Below are positions 48,296 to 58,013 of a stretch of DNA of 64,000 bases, in pieces (the first letter of the stretch is position 1; each line of letters begins with the position of its first letter). Under the pieces are notes generated by a model that was not told the origin of the DNA, did not search any database, and worked only from the letters and a program-made list of their open reading frames with translations. A program made the position numbers and the translations under genes. The DNA is from Sesamum alatum (lineage: Eukaryota; Streptophyta; Magnoliopsida; Lamiales; Pedaliaceae). The stretch spans positions 36,734,479 through 36,798,478 of the forward strand of contig JACGWO010000005.1 of NCBI GenBank assembly GCA_034509735.1, given 5' to 3'.

Positions 48296-48781
48296 TTGTT
48301 ATTTGGGCTCTGGTTTTGCCGTTTTCGGCTTCTTGAAGATGAGGATAACAAAGAATTTCAAAGTTAATTTGCCTGCTTCCTATTTCAAGATTCCAATTTA
48401 AGAAATATAAAAGTAATTAAAAGAATGAAAGCTTAATATATTTTATATTATTATGTTTCAAATAATAGATTGAACCTAAATACATGGAAGATAATTATAT
48501 AATCATCTTGATCTTTAACTCACTATACAAAAAAAAAGAAAAAAAATTTCCATACTATAAATAATCACGACTTAAAAATTATGGTATATTAATATTATTA
48601 ATCACAATTAAATAAAATCAACGCAAAAACTTAACATTATGTTTGGTTTTATATTTGGGGTGTTTTGTTTTGTGTAGATAGAGAAAAAAATAAAGATAAA
48701 TAAGTGTGTATTAGAGCTACGTGTATATTTGGATTTATTTTTGGAGTTAATTTTAAATAGTGTAAAAAATATATTATATAA
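48296..48781. other. Cyanase 5' flank and AT-rich spacer
   Basis: The first 70 bp or so would be the cyanase leader on the minus strand. The rest is AT-rich with no gene. Confidence 0.5.
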
Positions 48782-49010
48782 ATTGTGTTGTATATTGAGA
48801 AACAAAAAACACTGTTCATCGTCAAATTATGCCACTTTTTTTTATATTTTTATAAATGTATATATGTATATAGGATATTTGTTTTTTATTGTATGTATTG
48901 TGTTGTATATTGGGAGACAGAAAATACTGTTCATTGTCAAATTATGTTTCTTTGATATATTTTTATAAATATATATATGTATGTAATAATATTTGTTTGT
49001 TTGCAAGTGA
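48782..49010. repeat. Two-copy tandem repeat, period about 115 bp
   Basis: Copies start at 48782 and 48897. Both begin ATTGTGTTGTATATTG-GA-AC/AG and share CTGTTCAT-GTCAAATTATG and TATATTTTTATAAAT in the same order. Non-coding. Confidence 0.8.
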
Positions 49011-49051
49011 ATTAAATTATATAATATATTATTGTATGAGAGAATGAGAAA

Positions 49052-49141
49052 ATTACCCAAAACACCCAATGAAAGGTGTTTTGGGTAATGTTATGTATGA
49101 TTTTGTTTTCTCACCATCTCGAAAATGGTGAGAAAACAAAA
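49052..49141. repeat. Two adjacent perfect hairpins
   Basis: The first hairpin has perfect 15-nt arms (49052-49066 and 49075-49089, ATTACCCAAAACACC and its inverse) with an 8-nt loop. The second, 11 bp later, has perfect 17-nt arms (49101-49117 and 49125-49141, TTTTGTTTTCTCACCAT and its inverse) with a 7-nt loop. Either a tiny fold-back element or a structured RNA could give this. Confidence 0.8.
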
Positions 49142-50146
49142 ACATAGTCTAAAGTTGTACTATAATTAATTAATATTTGCTATGATTTTTAGTTATAGCA
49201 AAAACATTTGATATGGTTTTTTGCCATTGCATATGATTTGGCCTCACTCGTAGAAACAACGATTAATACCCTTGCGCAACTGTTGTTAATTTGCATTCAC
49301 CATGTTTTTTTCTTTACCATAGTAATTAACTTAACTGTGGCGGAAAATTCTATTTTTTTTTTTTTTTTTGGTGAACTTACATATGTGTTTTTTTTTCCCT
49401 AGGTTGGATTGGTTAACTCGAGTCACCAACGAAGTTATTGTATCTTTGAGTCGTAAGATTCATCCTAATGTACACTGTACAATATTTACGTCATTTTGAT
49501 GTAACTCGTTTAAAAATGAATTAAAATTATGAATATCTTAATCTTTAGTAGTCAAGTATGTGTAGTATTACTTGATATGTTGGAACGAAGAGGGAATAAA
49601 ATGAGCATTCACAAATTCATTCCTAAATTCCCTTATCTACAAAAAAATCCGTAGAATTCCCTTATCTACAAAAATGGCACGAAAAAAAATAAAAATAAAA
49701 ATAAAAATGGCATGCATAGATTGCAAATATAATATATTTTTTTTAAATGGAGATGATTTTATAAATAATATTAAATAACATATTCTTTTATAATATAAAT
49801 ACTTTATTACAAAATGGTGTTCTATTTCTTTTATTTAATTTTCTCTCTAAATATAAATATTATGTATATAAAATTCAAACTTATGTGTAATTTTATTAGT
49901 AAAGTATTTGTTGAGGTATAGATAAGGAGAGACATTAAATTTCCCTCTTAAATATTTTTATTTTAAATTATTTCACGTTACAAATGGGAAAAGGTTTGGG
50001 GCAAAGTGAAAAACGAAATTTTGTCAGACATTTTATTCCAAATCTTTACTATAAGTAAAAAAATAATAATTTAATCACACAATGCGAGTAAACAAAATAC
50101 TCCATGGGATACTCTAATCGCATCCCTCATTGTATCCATAATTAAT
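49142..50146. other. AT-rich spacer
   Basis: No gene or assignable repeat. A short direct repeat GAATTCCCTTATCTACAAAAA-type text occurs near 49630 and 49655. Confidence 0.5.
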
Positions 50147-50377
50147 TGGGAAAAATACAAGCAATCCCCTTGTGATATTATAAATGAGTAAATTATCCTA
50201 TGAAAAATAAAATAACAATTTACCTTTCTGTGTTTTTAAAAATGAATCATTTTATCTCCCGTGTTTTTTAAAATGGAGCAATTTACCTCCCTATCTAGGG
50301 AGATAAATTGCTATTTTTTTTTATATGGGATAATTTGCTCGTTTGCAATATTACAGGAAGGTAAATTGTATTAAGTC
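50147..50377. mobile_element. MITE with perfect 9-bp TSD
   Basis: A 231-bp element flanked by ATAATTAAT at 50138-50146 and 50378-50386. The interior (CAATCCCCTTGTGATATTAT, AATGAGTAAATTAT) is nearly the same as the MITE in cyanase intron 1. Confidence 0.85.
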
Positions 50378-51651
50378 ATAATTAATCTATTCCATCTTAA
50401 TCCCATACTTCTAAGTAAACTGAGCTTTAGGTAAGGGATTAGTCATTTGCTCCCTCAATATGGTATTAGTTGTTCTTAATATGTTTGGAATGAAAGTTTT
50501 GTTTTGTTTTATTATTTTTTTATTTTCTGACTGTTATTAGTTTATATTAGTTTTAATTTTATTAGATTTAAGTACTTTTTGTTTTTGGTATTGTGAAATA
50601 ATTGTGTTTGCATGCTAATGATATTAGTTTGATATTTAATTTTAATTATTATTGATTCAAAATGTTCTTTTATTAAGTATTGAAAGAATAATAGTAGATA
50701 CATTATACTAAATTTAAGAAAAATAAGTGGAAGTATATATTGAGAAATTTATTAATTCTCAACAAAGATCAGTCCTTTTCTTTTGTTAGTTTTTATTTTC
50801 AAATCTGAATTTTCATACTTATCTTTGGCTTATTTAAATTTATATTATAAAAAAAAATAATGTAGACTTGCAAAACTTAGCCAGCGACCCACATATTTTT
50901 CATTTTTTTTTAATTTTTGGGGTAGGGTCGCTAGCCCATTTTCGTTTTTTTATAAGTTTGTTATTTATTTTTTTTAATCTTATGATAATTTCACTTGGGC
51001 CAACAATTTAATGTTGGCCCAAGTAAATTAGTGTTAATTATTTTTATTAATTTTTAATTAATTATTAATTAAAATTTTAAGTAATAATTAATATTTATTT
51101 ATTATATAATTAATAATATTATTAATCAATTAAGTAACAATTAATATTTATTTAATATATAATTATAAAATTAGTGATACTTATAAATTATAATAATGAC
51201 CACAGGCTCATAAGTATGTCGTTGGCATTGATATTGATGTCTTTTTCTTTTCTCACCCATCAATTCTGTTGACTCATTTATTTTAAAACTACGATAAACA
51301 ACTATATTATCAAATTTTTAATTAGGTGTCGAGGTCCTTTTTTTTTTTTTCCAAAAAATTTGATAATCGTACTTCTTGATCAACATAGTCTAAATTTAAT
51401 AATATTGTGCCCTGGGTAACAAAATGAGCCGATAGATGGAACCAATAGGTAACAAAAAAAAGTACTTGACACCAATACCAATGACATGCTTATGGGACTG
51501 ATGATTATTATTATTATTTATAATTATCACTAATTTTATAATAATTTTTTTTACAAAATATAAAATTGTTGGTTATATTTAGTTAATAAATCTATTAATT
51601 AATTAATAAATAATTATATTCATTTAATAAAAACTATTAATATATTATTAA
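50378..51651. repeat. Very AT-rich region with inverted repeats
   Basis: No gene. A perfect 13-bp hairpin ACTTGGGCCAACA lies at 50993-51005 / 51012-51024. A larger inverted repeat has arms of about 85 bp at 51163-51247 and 51458-51550, sharing GGCTCATAAGTATGTCGTTGG and its inverted counterpart with a few mismatches. Confidence 0.65.
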
Positions 51652-51660
51652 GTTTTCTAT

Positions 51661-51722
51661 GGAAAATTCTTGGGCGAGCCCAGTGCGGCCGAGCCAACCA
51701 ATAATAATATGCCATGTGGAAA
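51661..51722 (+). repeat. MULE left terminal inverted repeat
   Basis: 62 bp; matches the inverted 57146-57207 with substitutions at positions 11, 22 and 48 from the tip. The middle is GC-rich (GTGCGGCCGAGCC), unlike the AT-rich surroundings. Confidence 0.95.
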
Positions 51723-51769
51723 TTAAAGTTTTTTATTAAAATAATCAAATATTTTAACTCTACCTAATT

Positions 51770-52060
51770 ATGGTTAAATCTTTTGAAAAAGTCCCCCAAT
51801 CTTCCAGAAAACCCACGATTAGATTTTCCTTTCAAAAGCCACCTCCAACCTTGCAATTCATACGCCTCTTCATACCACCGCCGCCGCCGCCCGACACAAC
51901 CCACTTCTCCGCCGCCGCTGCTGCCTCCGACAATGAGGAGGCAATGGCTATTTGTTTGAACTACGCCCGTCAAGTTCAAGCCAGGTTTCATGAAGGTGAC
52001 GGCCAGACCACCGGCGATTCCATTCGGTGATACGGTGTATGTAACCACCGTCAACTAATT
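51770..52060 (+). other. Unrecognised ORF and CCG repeat just inside the MULE left end
   Basis: An open frame from 51770 to 52030 (86 residues) includes a proline run over a (CCG)n tract at about 51881 and then ASDNEEAMAICLNYARQVQAR. Codon texture looks exonic and a GT follows it. It may be the 5' exon of a captured or element-encoded gene. I do not recognise it, and no continuation is certain. Confidence 0.3.
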
Positions 52061-52476
52061 TACAAGATGCTTGCGACCAAGTAATTTCTGGACTGCCAAT
52101 GACCTTGAAATGATCATTTAATGTCAGAATTTTGTTGGGTTTGTGGTCTGATTCTCTGATCATCCTCTGATTTTGTTTCATTTGGTGGATGGGGATGAGA
52201 TAGTCATCCATACCTTATTATGTTTGAAGAATACTTACGGCCCCCAAAAATTATGTACAACAGTTCAAACATAAACTCTATTCAACTTTTAAGTAATCAA
52301 CTCTTATTTCTGCATCAGATATTCTGCTCATACAAGAGTTCGGTTGCACTTTACAATACACTTCATAGGAAGCATTTCATATGCTTTTGATAGTTTCCAC
52401 TTTCAAACATAGATCATTCTAAGCATCAGCCGTTCAAGCTACAAAACTCCCAGAACCGCATAAACTTCATTTAAAC

Positions 52477-52592
52477 TTAATTTACAGTTGAATCAACCAC
52501 AACAGGTTCCAGCTTCTCTGTTTCGCCATTTCTTTTCTGAATGATAAGCCCATAGCCCCCAACTTTCCTCCTGTACACTATGTTAACCTCAC
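52477..52592 (-). pseudogene. Captured C-terminal exon of PSRP1 (plastid ribosome hibernation factor)-like gene
   Basis: After a good acceptor (CATCTTGCAG) at 52593 comes a phase-1 exon encoding EVNIVYRRKVGGYGLIIQKR and a short tail to TAA at 52479-52477. GE-N-Y-RK-GGYGLI is the signature of the C-terminal domain of long HPF/RaiA proteins, which in plant plastids is PSRP1. In the host family this domain dimerises ribosomes or sits beside them during translational arrest. No other PSRP1 exon is seen, so this is a fragment. Its place inside a MULE fits Pack-MULE gene capture. The exon frame is intact, and it could be spliced onto the transposase transcript since both are on the minus strand. 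Confidence 0.7.
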
Positions 52593-52607
52593 CTGCAAGA
52601 TGATACA

Positions 52608-53651
52608 CAATAATATAGCCATTTCTAGGAGATTCTGCAATTGGTTCATTTCGATCGGTTCAGAAGTCATGAAGAAATTAATGGTTATATACTATAGAAT
52701 AATGAGTCTATAGAACTAGTAAAACAATGTAGCTTAAAGTTAAGTCACTCAATGGAACAATGTGAGCGAGCATCACATATGAAATAGAATAATATGAGTC
52801 TATAGAACTAGTAAAACAATATAGCCTAAAGTTGAGTCTAAAGAATAGTTCTTGCTTTTGCATTATACATTTGACCTCCAAATAGGACTCAATGGATCCT
52901 GCAAACAATGAATAGAATAATTATTAAGACAACATTATATTGTAACATAAATTAAATAAAAAACAGTTGTAGGGAAGAAATAATTACTTGTGTTGAATTA
53001 TTAATTTTGTTAAACTCTTCCATCATACTTGTAAATGATTGGGGATTGTGCATGCCACTAGTAAAACTAGGACACTAAATAAAGCAACAAAGTAAGAAAT
53101 TTTTTACAAGTTATGATGTAAAAGAATAACTAGAACATTGTAATCACTTTAACCTGGCGATGAATTTCTGGAACAAAACCACATGTCCCATGTGACCCTT
53201 GCACATGAGTACCTGAAAAATATGCTTCAAATTTTTACTAACCTATTTTGATGAGATCCTCATGGTACTATGATTTATTAAACAAAAATACCTTTAGATA
53301 AATTCAACATTTAACACTTACCGACAACTTGGTTGCTTGGAGCCAAAATATTAGATGAATTTTGGGTTTGTGCCATGTGATTTGCAACAGAATTCCAACT
53401 GAGATGCACAAACTTTTTTATACAAAAAAAAAAAAAAAAAAACCAACTTAACAAATTAGAGGAGAGAAAACAGGAGTAACCTACTCAAATCAAAAGAAAC
53501 ATAAATATCAATATTTTTCTAGAACTTTCAAATACTACTTCAAATTAATAAATTTAGTATTTAATCAACTAGTATTTTCAAAAGACATACGAAAATAACT
53601 AGATACGCAAGTTGTCAATATAATGAAGTTACCAATATAGTTATAACTTAC
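52608..53651 (-). other. Region downstream of transposase main exons, possible further exons
   Basis: Several short open stretches bounded by AG..GT occur on the minus strand (about 53322-53401, 53153-53210 and 53000-53070), typical of the Ser/Gln-rich tails of FAR1-like genes. I could not make all phases join, so no structure is claimed. Two near-identical stretches containing GAGTCTATAGAACTAGTAAAAC lie at about 52703 and 52797, a local duplication. Confidence 0.35.
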
Positions 53652-56144
53652 CGATTGATTATTTGAAGTTGGGATGGCTACAATTGATGTCGGTGAAGGG
53701 GGAACACGAATATCTTGAGATGTAGATCTAACTTGCTTCTTAGCTTTTCCTTTTCAGAAACACATTCTTTAAAATTAGAATTATATACATAAAAAGTATA
53801 AATTGTAAAAAAAAAAAAATTAATTTAATACCTAATAGCTCTAACTATGCAAACAATTCTAATTAGTTGATAACACATATACAACAAAATAACGTGAAGG
53901 TGAATATAAATTGGTTCAGAAGATAGTTAATACCTGTATTTGTTGTTTTCGGCTTTCTCTTTTCAAAATGATTCTTGATTCTAGCATTTTTAGTTCCTTT
54001 TGGTTTTGCTCGAAGAGGCTCCAATATCGGTCTAACCTCAGGTACCTCGACAAAGTCATCTCTAACTTGCTTACCCTTCATTGTTAAAGTTGAATCTGAA
54101 TTTTTCTTCTTAAGAAACTCATATAGAAGTTTGCTTCCATCTGCAAAAGCTGTCAAGATAATATTTCTTGCTTCCTTACAATTTTCACTTCTCGTCACAA
54201 GATCATAAGCTAATCTCATTGCCCTATTGGTGTACATGACTCTTGCCTCCTTGTCATCCATTCTTGTAAGCTCACCTTCATCCAACATATAAACATGTTT
54301 TTTCACATCTTTAGTCCATCGAGTGTGAATATAATGTTGAGGAATTTCATGAACATTTTTTCGATGAAGAGCTACTAAAGCATGTGAACAAAGCATTCCC
54401 ATCCAAGTATATTTCTTGCAACTGCACTCAACTTTCAAAGTATTTATATCAAGAAATACAGTGTATACCCGTTTGTTCTTGCTCTCGGGATTGGTTAACT
54501 CGAATTCATACACCGTATCTCCGAATGGAATTTCTTTACATGACAGAGCGCCAGTTCCAGTTAGATAATCTTTCTCGAACTCCTTGTACATAGTGTTTGT
54601 GTAAATTTTGACTGCATGCTTCAGGATCTTACTATCTTGGACAGCAATTGTTGGACTACTTTGGCTAGAAAAAAAGTCGGCATCGGCTTCATTTCTACGC
54701 CATTTTTCAATTAAATCCTTTTCATATTTAAGGACAAACTCGTATAAAGATATGGTTTTGGTGGAGATCTCATTCAATGCATGATTTGTACTCTCGCTTC
54801 TAGATGTTGATCTAACTCCACCATGAAAGAAATCAGAATTGAAAGCAGGGGACCATTTACCTCTAATCTTATATAGATTGTTCAACCAACGATGATCTTG
54901 AGCATTAAACTTATTAACCATTTCCTCCCATGTCTTCTCAAACTCTTCCTTTCTCTCACAATGATATAAGCATCTATTGAAAAAATTATAAAACTCTCGG
55001 CTAGAGTTAAAACTATTCAAGTGCGATAGAGCATTTTTTGATATATGCCACAAGCAAAGACGGTGACGAGCATTAGGAAACACTCCTGCAATTGCGTTAG
55101 CCATGGCTTGGTCTTGGTCAGTAAATATTGATGAAGGAGCTTTACTTCCCATTGATTCCAAAAATGTGTTAAAGAGCCAATGGAATGATTCCGTAGTTTC
55201 ATCTGATAAAAAAGCACATCCAAACATTATGTTTTGCCAGTGATGATTAACACCAACAAAGGGAGCACAAACCAAATCATATCTATTTGTCCTGTAAGTT
55301 GTATCGAAAATCACCCAATCCCCAAAGCAATCATAATCAATTCTTGATTGATTATCTCTCCAGAATACATTGGCTATCCGACCTTCTTGATTGAATTGAA
55401 TGTCAAAGTAAAAGCCCGGCTCCGTGTTTGCTTTACCTTTGAAATGCCTAACCAAGTTTTGAGCATTACTAGGTTGAATCAATGTAGTTTCAACATGTTT
55501 ATGAAATTATAGCAATCCTTTTTTGAGAAGCCCACATGTTGAACACCATTACATTCTTCGGACATGTAGTTAAAGCAATCAATCGGACACAATACGGCCT
55601 TTTTCATTGACTCAATAGTAGTTCCTTTTTCAGTAGATATAGATCTTGCAGACCTTAAAAGATGCTTACCATTCGATGCAGCAAATTCGTGGTTGTGTTC
55701 TTTTACAAATTTTGCAACTCTCCACAGGCCATCCTTATCAATATTAAACGCTATCATTGCTTTGCATTCAGTTCTGGTAGTATTTCTTTTTCTAGTCCCT
55801 TTGGCACGTGGTCTTTCATCCTTGACTCCTTCTTTCGAACATAAATAAGATTTCCACCTAAGCATATTGGTCCCACTGACATAATATTGCTTTCCTTTGC
55901 GAACACTGAAACCAACCAAATTAGCATAGTCTTGATACAATTCATACGCCTCATTCTCGGTCTGCACAACTTGTACTAATAGTCTTCTTTCAACTTCTGC
56001 GATATAAGCATTCATTGTTGACTTATTCCCATGAGATTCTTCAATGGAATGAAGGCGGTTGTCATCTTCCTGGTCACTATCTAAACGTACTATCTCCTCA
56101 ATCCCTCCATTTTCATGACTAGAATTCCGCATGTCTGCTAACAA
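53652..56144 (-). pseudogene. FAR1/MULE-family transposase, frameshifted
   Basis: The main reading region runs 56144-53934, followed by exon 53749-53652. The first open part (56144 to 55479) has the FAR1 DNA-binding zinc finger: GFSVRKGKQYYVSG, CSKEG, TECKA and a HNHEF end. The second (55482 to 53934) has the MULE core with GDWVIFDTTYRTNRYDL and FTDQDQAMANAI (catalytic Asp residues), RLCLWHISKNA, and a SWIM zinc finger (VECSCKKYTWMGMLCSH). The two parts overlap in different frames at 55479-55482: the first stops at TGA 55481-55479, and one base is missing relative to a continuous frame. No intron can explain an overlap. The usual product cuts and pastes DNA with 9-bp duplications, as seen around this element. 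Domesticated relatives are FHY3/FAR1 light-signalling factors, but the intact TIRs show this is a transposon copy. Confidence 0.9.
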
Positions 56145-57145
56145 AAAAAAAAAAAAAAAGTCTTAGTATATAAATTAATGCTAGTATAATAATACACAAT
56201 AAATTAATTTTTTATGACTTTCGAACAAATCAAAGTAAACCACTCACAAAACACTAAAATCACACGGATTACTATACTGAATTATGCCATACTTTTTATT
56301 ATACTAAAGAACATATCAGAAACCAATTTGTCATCTCATATTATTCTTGCACAATTGACTATCAAGAAACATGGAATATGTGCATAATTGATTATACCGA
56401 ATCGTCAAGTGAGTGTTCGAACATTAAATTCCTAATAGAACATATATCTAGCTGCAATTCAAAAACTGGTAAATAAAGTAACATTGTCAAGTGAGTCTTT
56501 GAATATTAAATTCCTAATAGAACATATATCTAGCTGCAATTCAAAACTGGTAAATAAGTTACTTTAGACCCATAGAATAATTTACTGAATTCTTACAATT
56601 AAACATCATGACGTTACTGAATTAAACAATTCAAAAATTGTTGAACATATTTTGAACATTAAAGAATTCTTACAATTAAACAATAGACTAAACTGTTGAA
56701 CATATTTCGAACATTAAAGAATTCTTACAATTAAACAATTCAAAAACTGTTGAACATCAGAAATTGAACATATTTCGAACACTCTAGTTCGCCAATTCAA
56801 GATTTCTGATAGTTCGAACATATTCCTTCATACAATCATGAAAAATTAAAAAATAAAAAAAATATGTCATCGAACTTTAGACAAAAATAAAATCAATATC
56901 AACTTACTTGATTCAATATCTGCAAATTAACTGTAGATGTTTGGTTATCTTCAAATCGTTGAATTAATGGAGAAGATGATGAATAACTGAAGAAGAATAA
57001 AGAAAATAGTTTAGTTAGAAGATGAAATTCTATGGAGATTTTATTCCATATAGGACTCCACCTAAAATATTATTATTTTCCAATTATAGATTTAACCATG
57101 GATTAGTTTAATCAAAAAACTAATTTTTCTAAAAGCAATAATATT
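56145..57145. other. MULE 5' region of the transposase gene
   Basis: AT-rich subterminal region. A short unit with TTCTTACAATTAAACAAT and TGTTGAACATATTTCGAACATT is repeated several times between 56440 and 56800. Subterminal repeats like these are commonly transposase-binding sites in DNA transposons; that role here is inference. Confidence 0.5.
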
Positions 57146-57207
57146 TTTCCACATGGCATGTTATTATTGGTTGGCTCGGCCGCACCGGGCTCGCCCTAGA
57201 ATTTTCC
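57146..57207 (-). repeat. MULE right terminal inverted repeat
   Basis: 62 bp; inverse of 51661-51722 with three differences. It is followed at once by the TSD copy GTTTTCTAT (57208-57216). Confidence 0.95.
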
Positions 57208-57216
57208 GTTTTCTAT

Positions 57217-57475
57217 CCTATCCCACGTAAAAGCCCATGTAGGGCAAGCTTACTGAAAGTTACGACACTTTATAAGCTAAAAAGAGGATGAAGGTGGTGG
57301 AATTGATGATCATAATGATAAGTGAAAGACAATGAAGCCAATCCATAGTAAGTTCAGTTCAGAAAAGATTTGTACAAAATGCTGTCTGAATCATTAAATG
57401 AGGCGTGCTCATCGCCATTGGTGCTGCTGTTGCTGACAAAAAGGTTCGAACCCTAGTGAGATGCTGACTTCCATC
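57217..57475. repeat. Left part of an older diverged LTR
   Basis: The text aligns with the LTR at 57476-58013 but with many differences: GTACAAAATGCTGTCTGAATC, CGCCATTGGTGCTGCTG, AAAAAGGTTCGAACCC. It is split from its right part (63160-63355) by the younger retrotransposon, whose TSD CCATC occupies 57471-57475. Confidence 0.75.
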
Positions 57476-58013
57476 TGTAAGGTTCTTGATGATTTTCTGA
57501 GATTAATGAGAGAGTAGGAAAGGAGAATAAGAAGATAGAATAGGGAAGAAGAGAATAGGGAGAAGAGAGAGAAGCTGAAACTTTTAATTTCATTTATAAA
57601 GTCAAAATGCATACAACCCACACCATAAAACGTAATTCCAGCACAAGTTCAAATTACAAAAAGTGTCTGAAGAGCATTAAATGAAGTCTGAAAAACTCCA
57701 GCTCGCCATTGGTGTAGATGATGTCAAAAGGAGTCGAACCCCCAGCCTTCGACTCAGCAGTTCTAGCTTTTCCTTCCTCTTAGCCGACGCGTGTCGCATT
57801 GTCGGCCCTTTCCTCTTTCCTCAAAACACCACCGTTTGAATTAGTATCCGCAATTAGGGATTTAGCCCTAATTCCCTCAAAAACGACGTCGCTTCCTGAC
57901 CCTCGCCCCCAATCACATTAAATTCAAAGTTGCCCTGGATCTGACGGTTGTCCTCTTCTTTGCCCATCGAACGACCCTCTTTTAAAGTCGCGTTTTCATT
58001 CAAAAGCGTGACA
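57476..58013 (-). repeat. 3' LTR (minus orientation)
   Basis: 538 bp, TGTAAGGTTC..GCGTGACA on the plus strand. It contains a GAAGAGA-rich purine tract and CGACGCGTGTCGCATTGTCGG. It differs from the other LTR at only a small number of positions by eye. Confidence 0.93.

Larger units (their letters stand above)
51661..57207 (-). mobile_element. Mutator-like element (MULE), 5.5 kb, with transposase remnant
   Basis: The boundaries are exact. A perfect 9-bp duplication GTTTTCTAT lies at 51652-51660 and 57208-57216. Terminal inverted repeats of 62 bp (51661-51722 and 57146-57207) differ at 3 positions and begin GGAAAATTCT. Inside are a minus-strand FAR1/MULE-type transposase gene (53652-56144 plus probable further exons), a probable captured plastid-gene exon (52477-52592) and, at the left end, an unknown plus-strand ORF. 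The transposase has one frameshift, so this copy is probably no longer autonomous. High TIR identity suggests a fairly recent insertion. Confidence 0.93.

Noticed and set aside
47776..48401. Plus-strand ORFs over the cyanase first exon
   Set aside because: Antisense shadows; the minus frame gives the cyanase N-domain.
55479..55482. Intron between the two transposase reading frames
   Set aside because: The open frames overlap by bases, leaving no room for an intron; a one-base loss explains it better.
53934..56144. Domesticated FAR1/FHY3-type regulatory gene
   Set aside because: Exact TIRs and a 9-bp duplication surround it, and its frame is broken, so it is a transposon copy.
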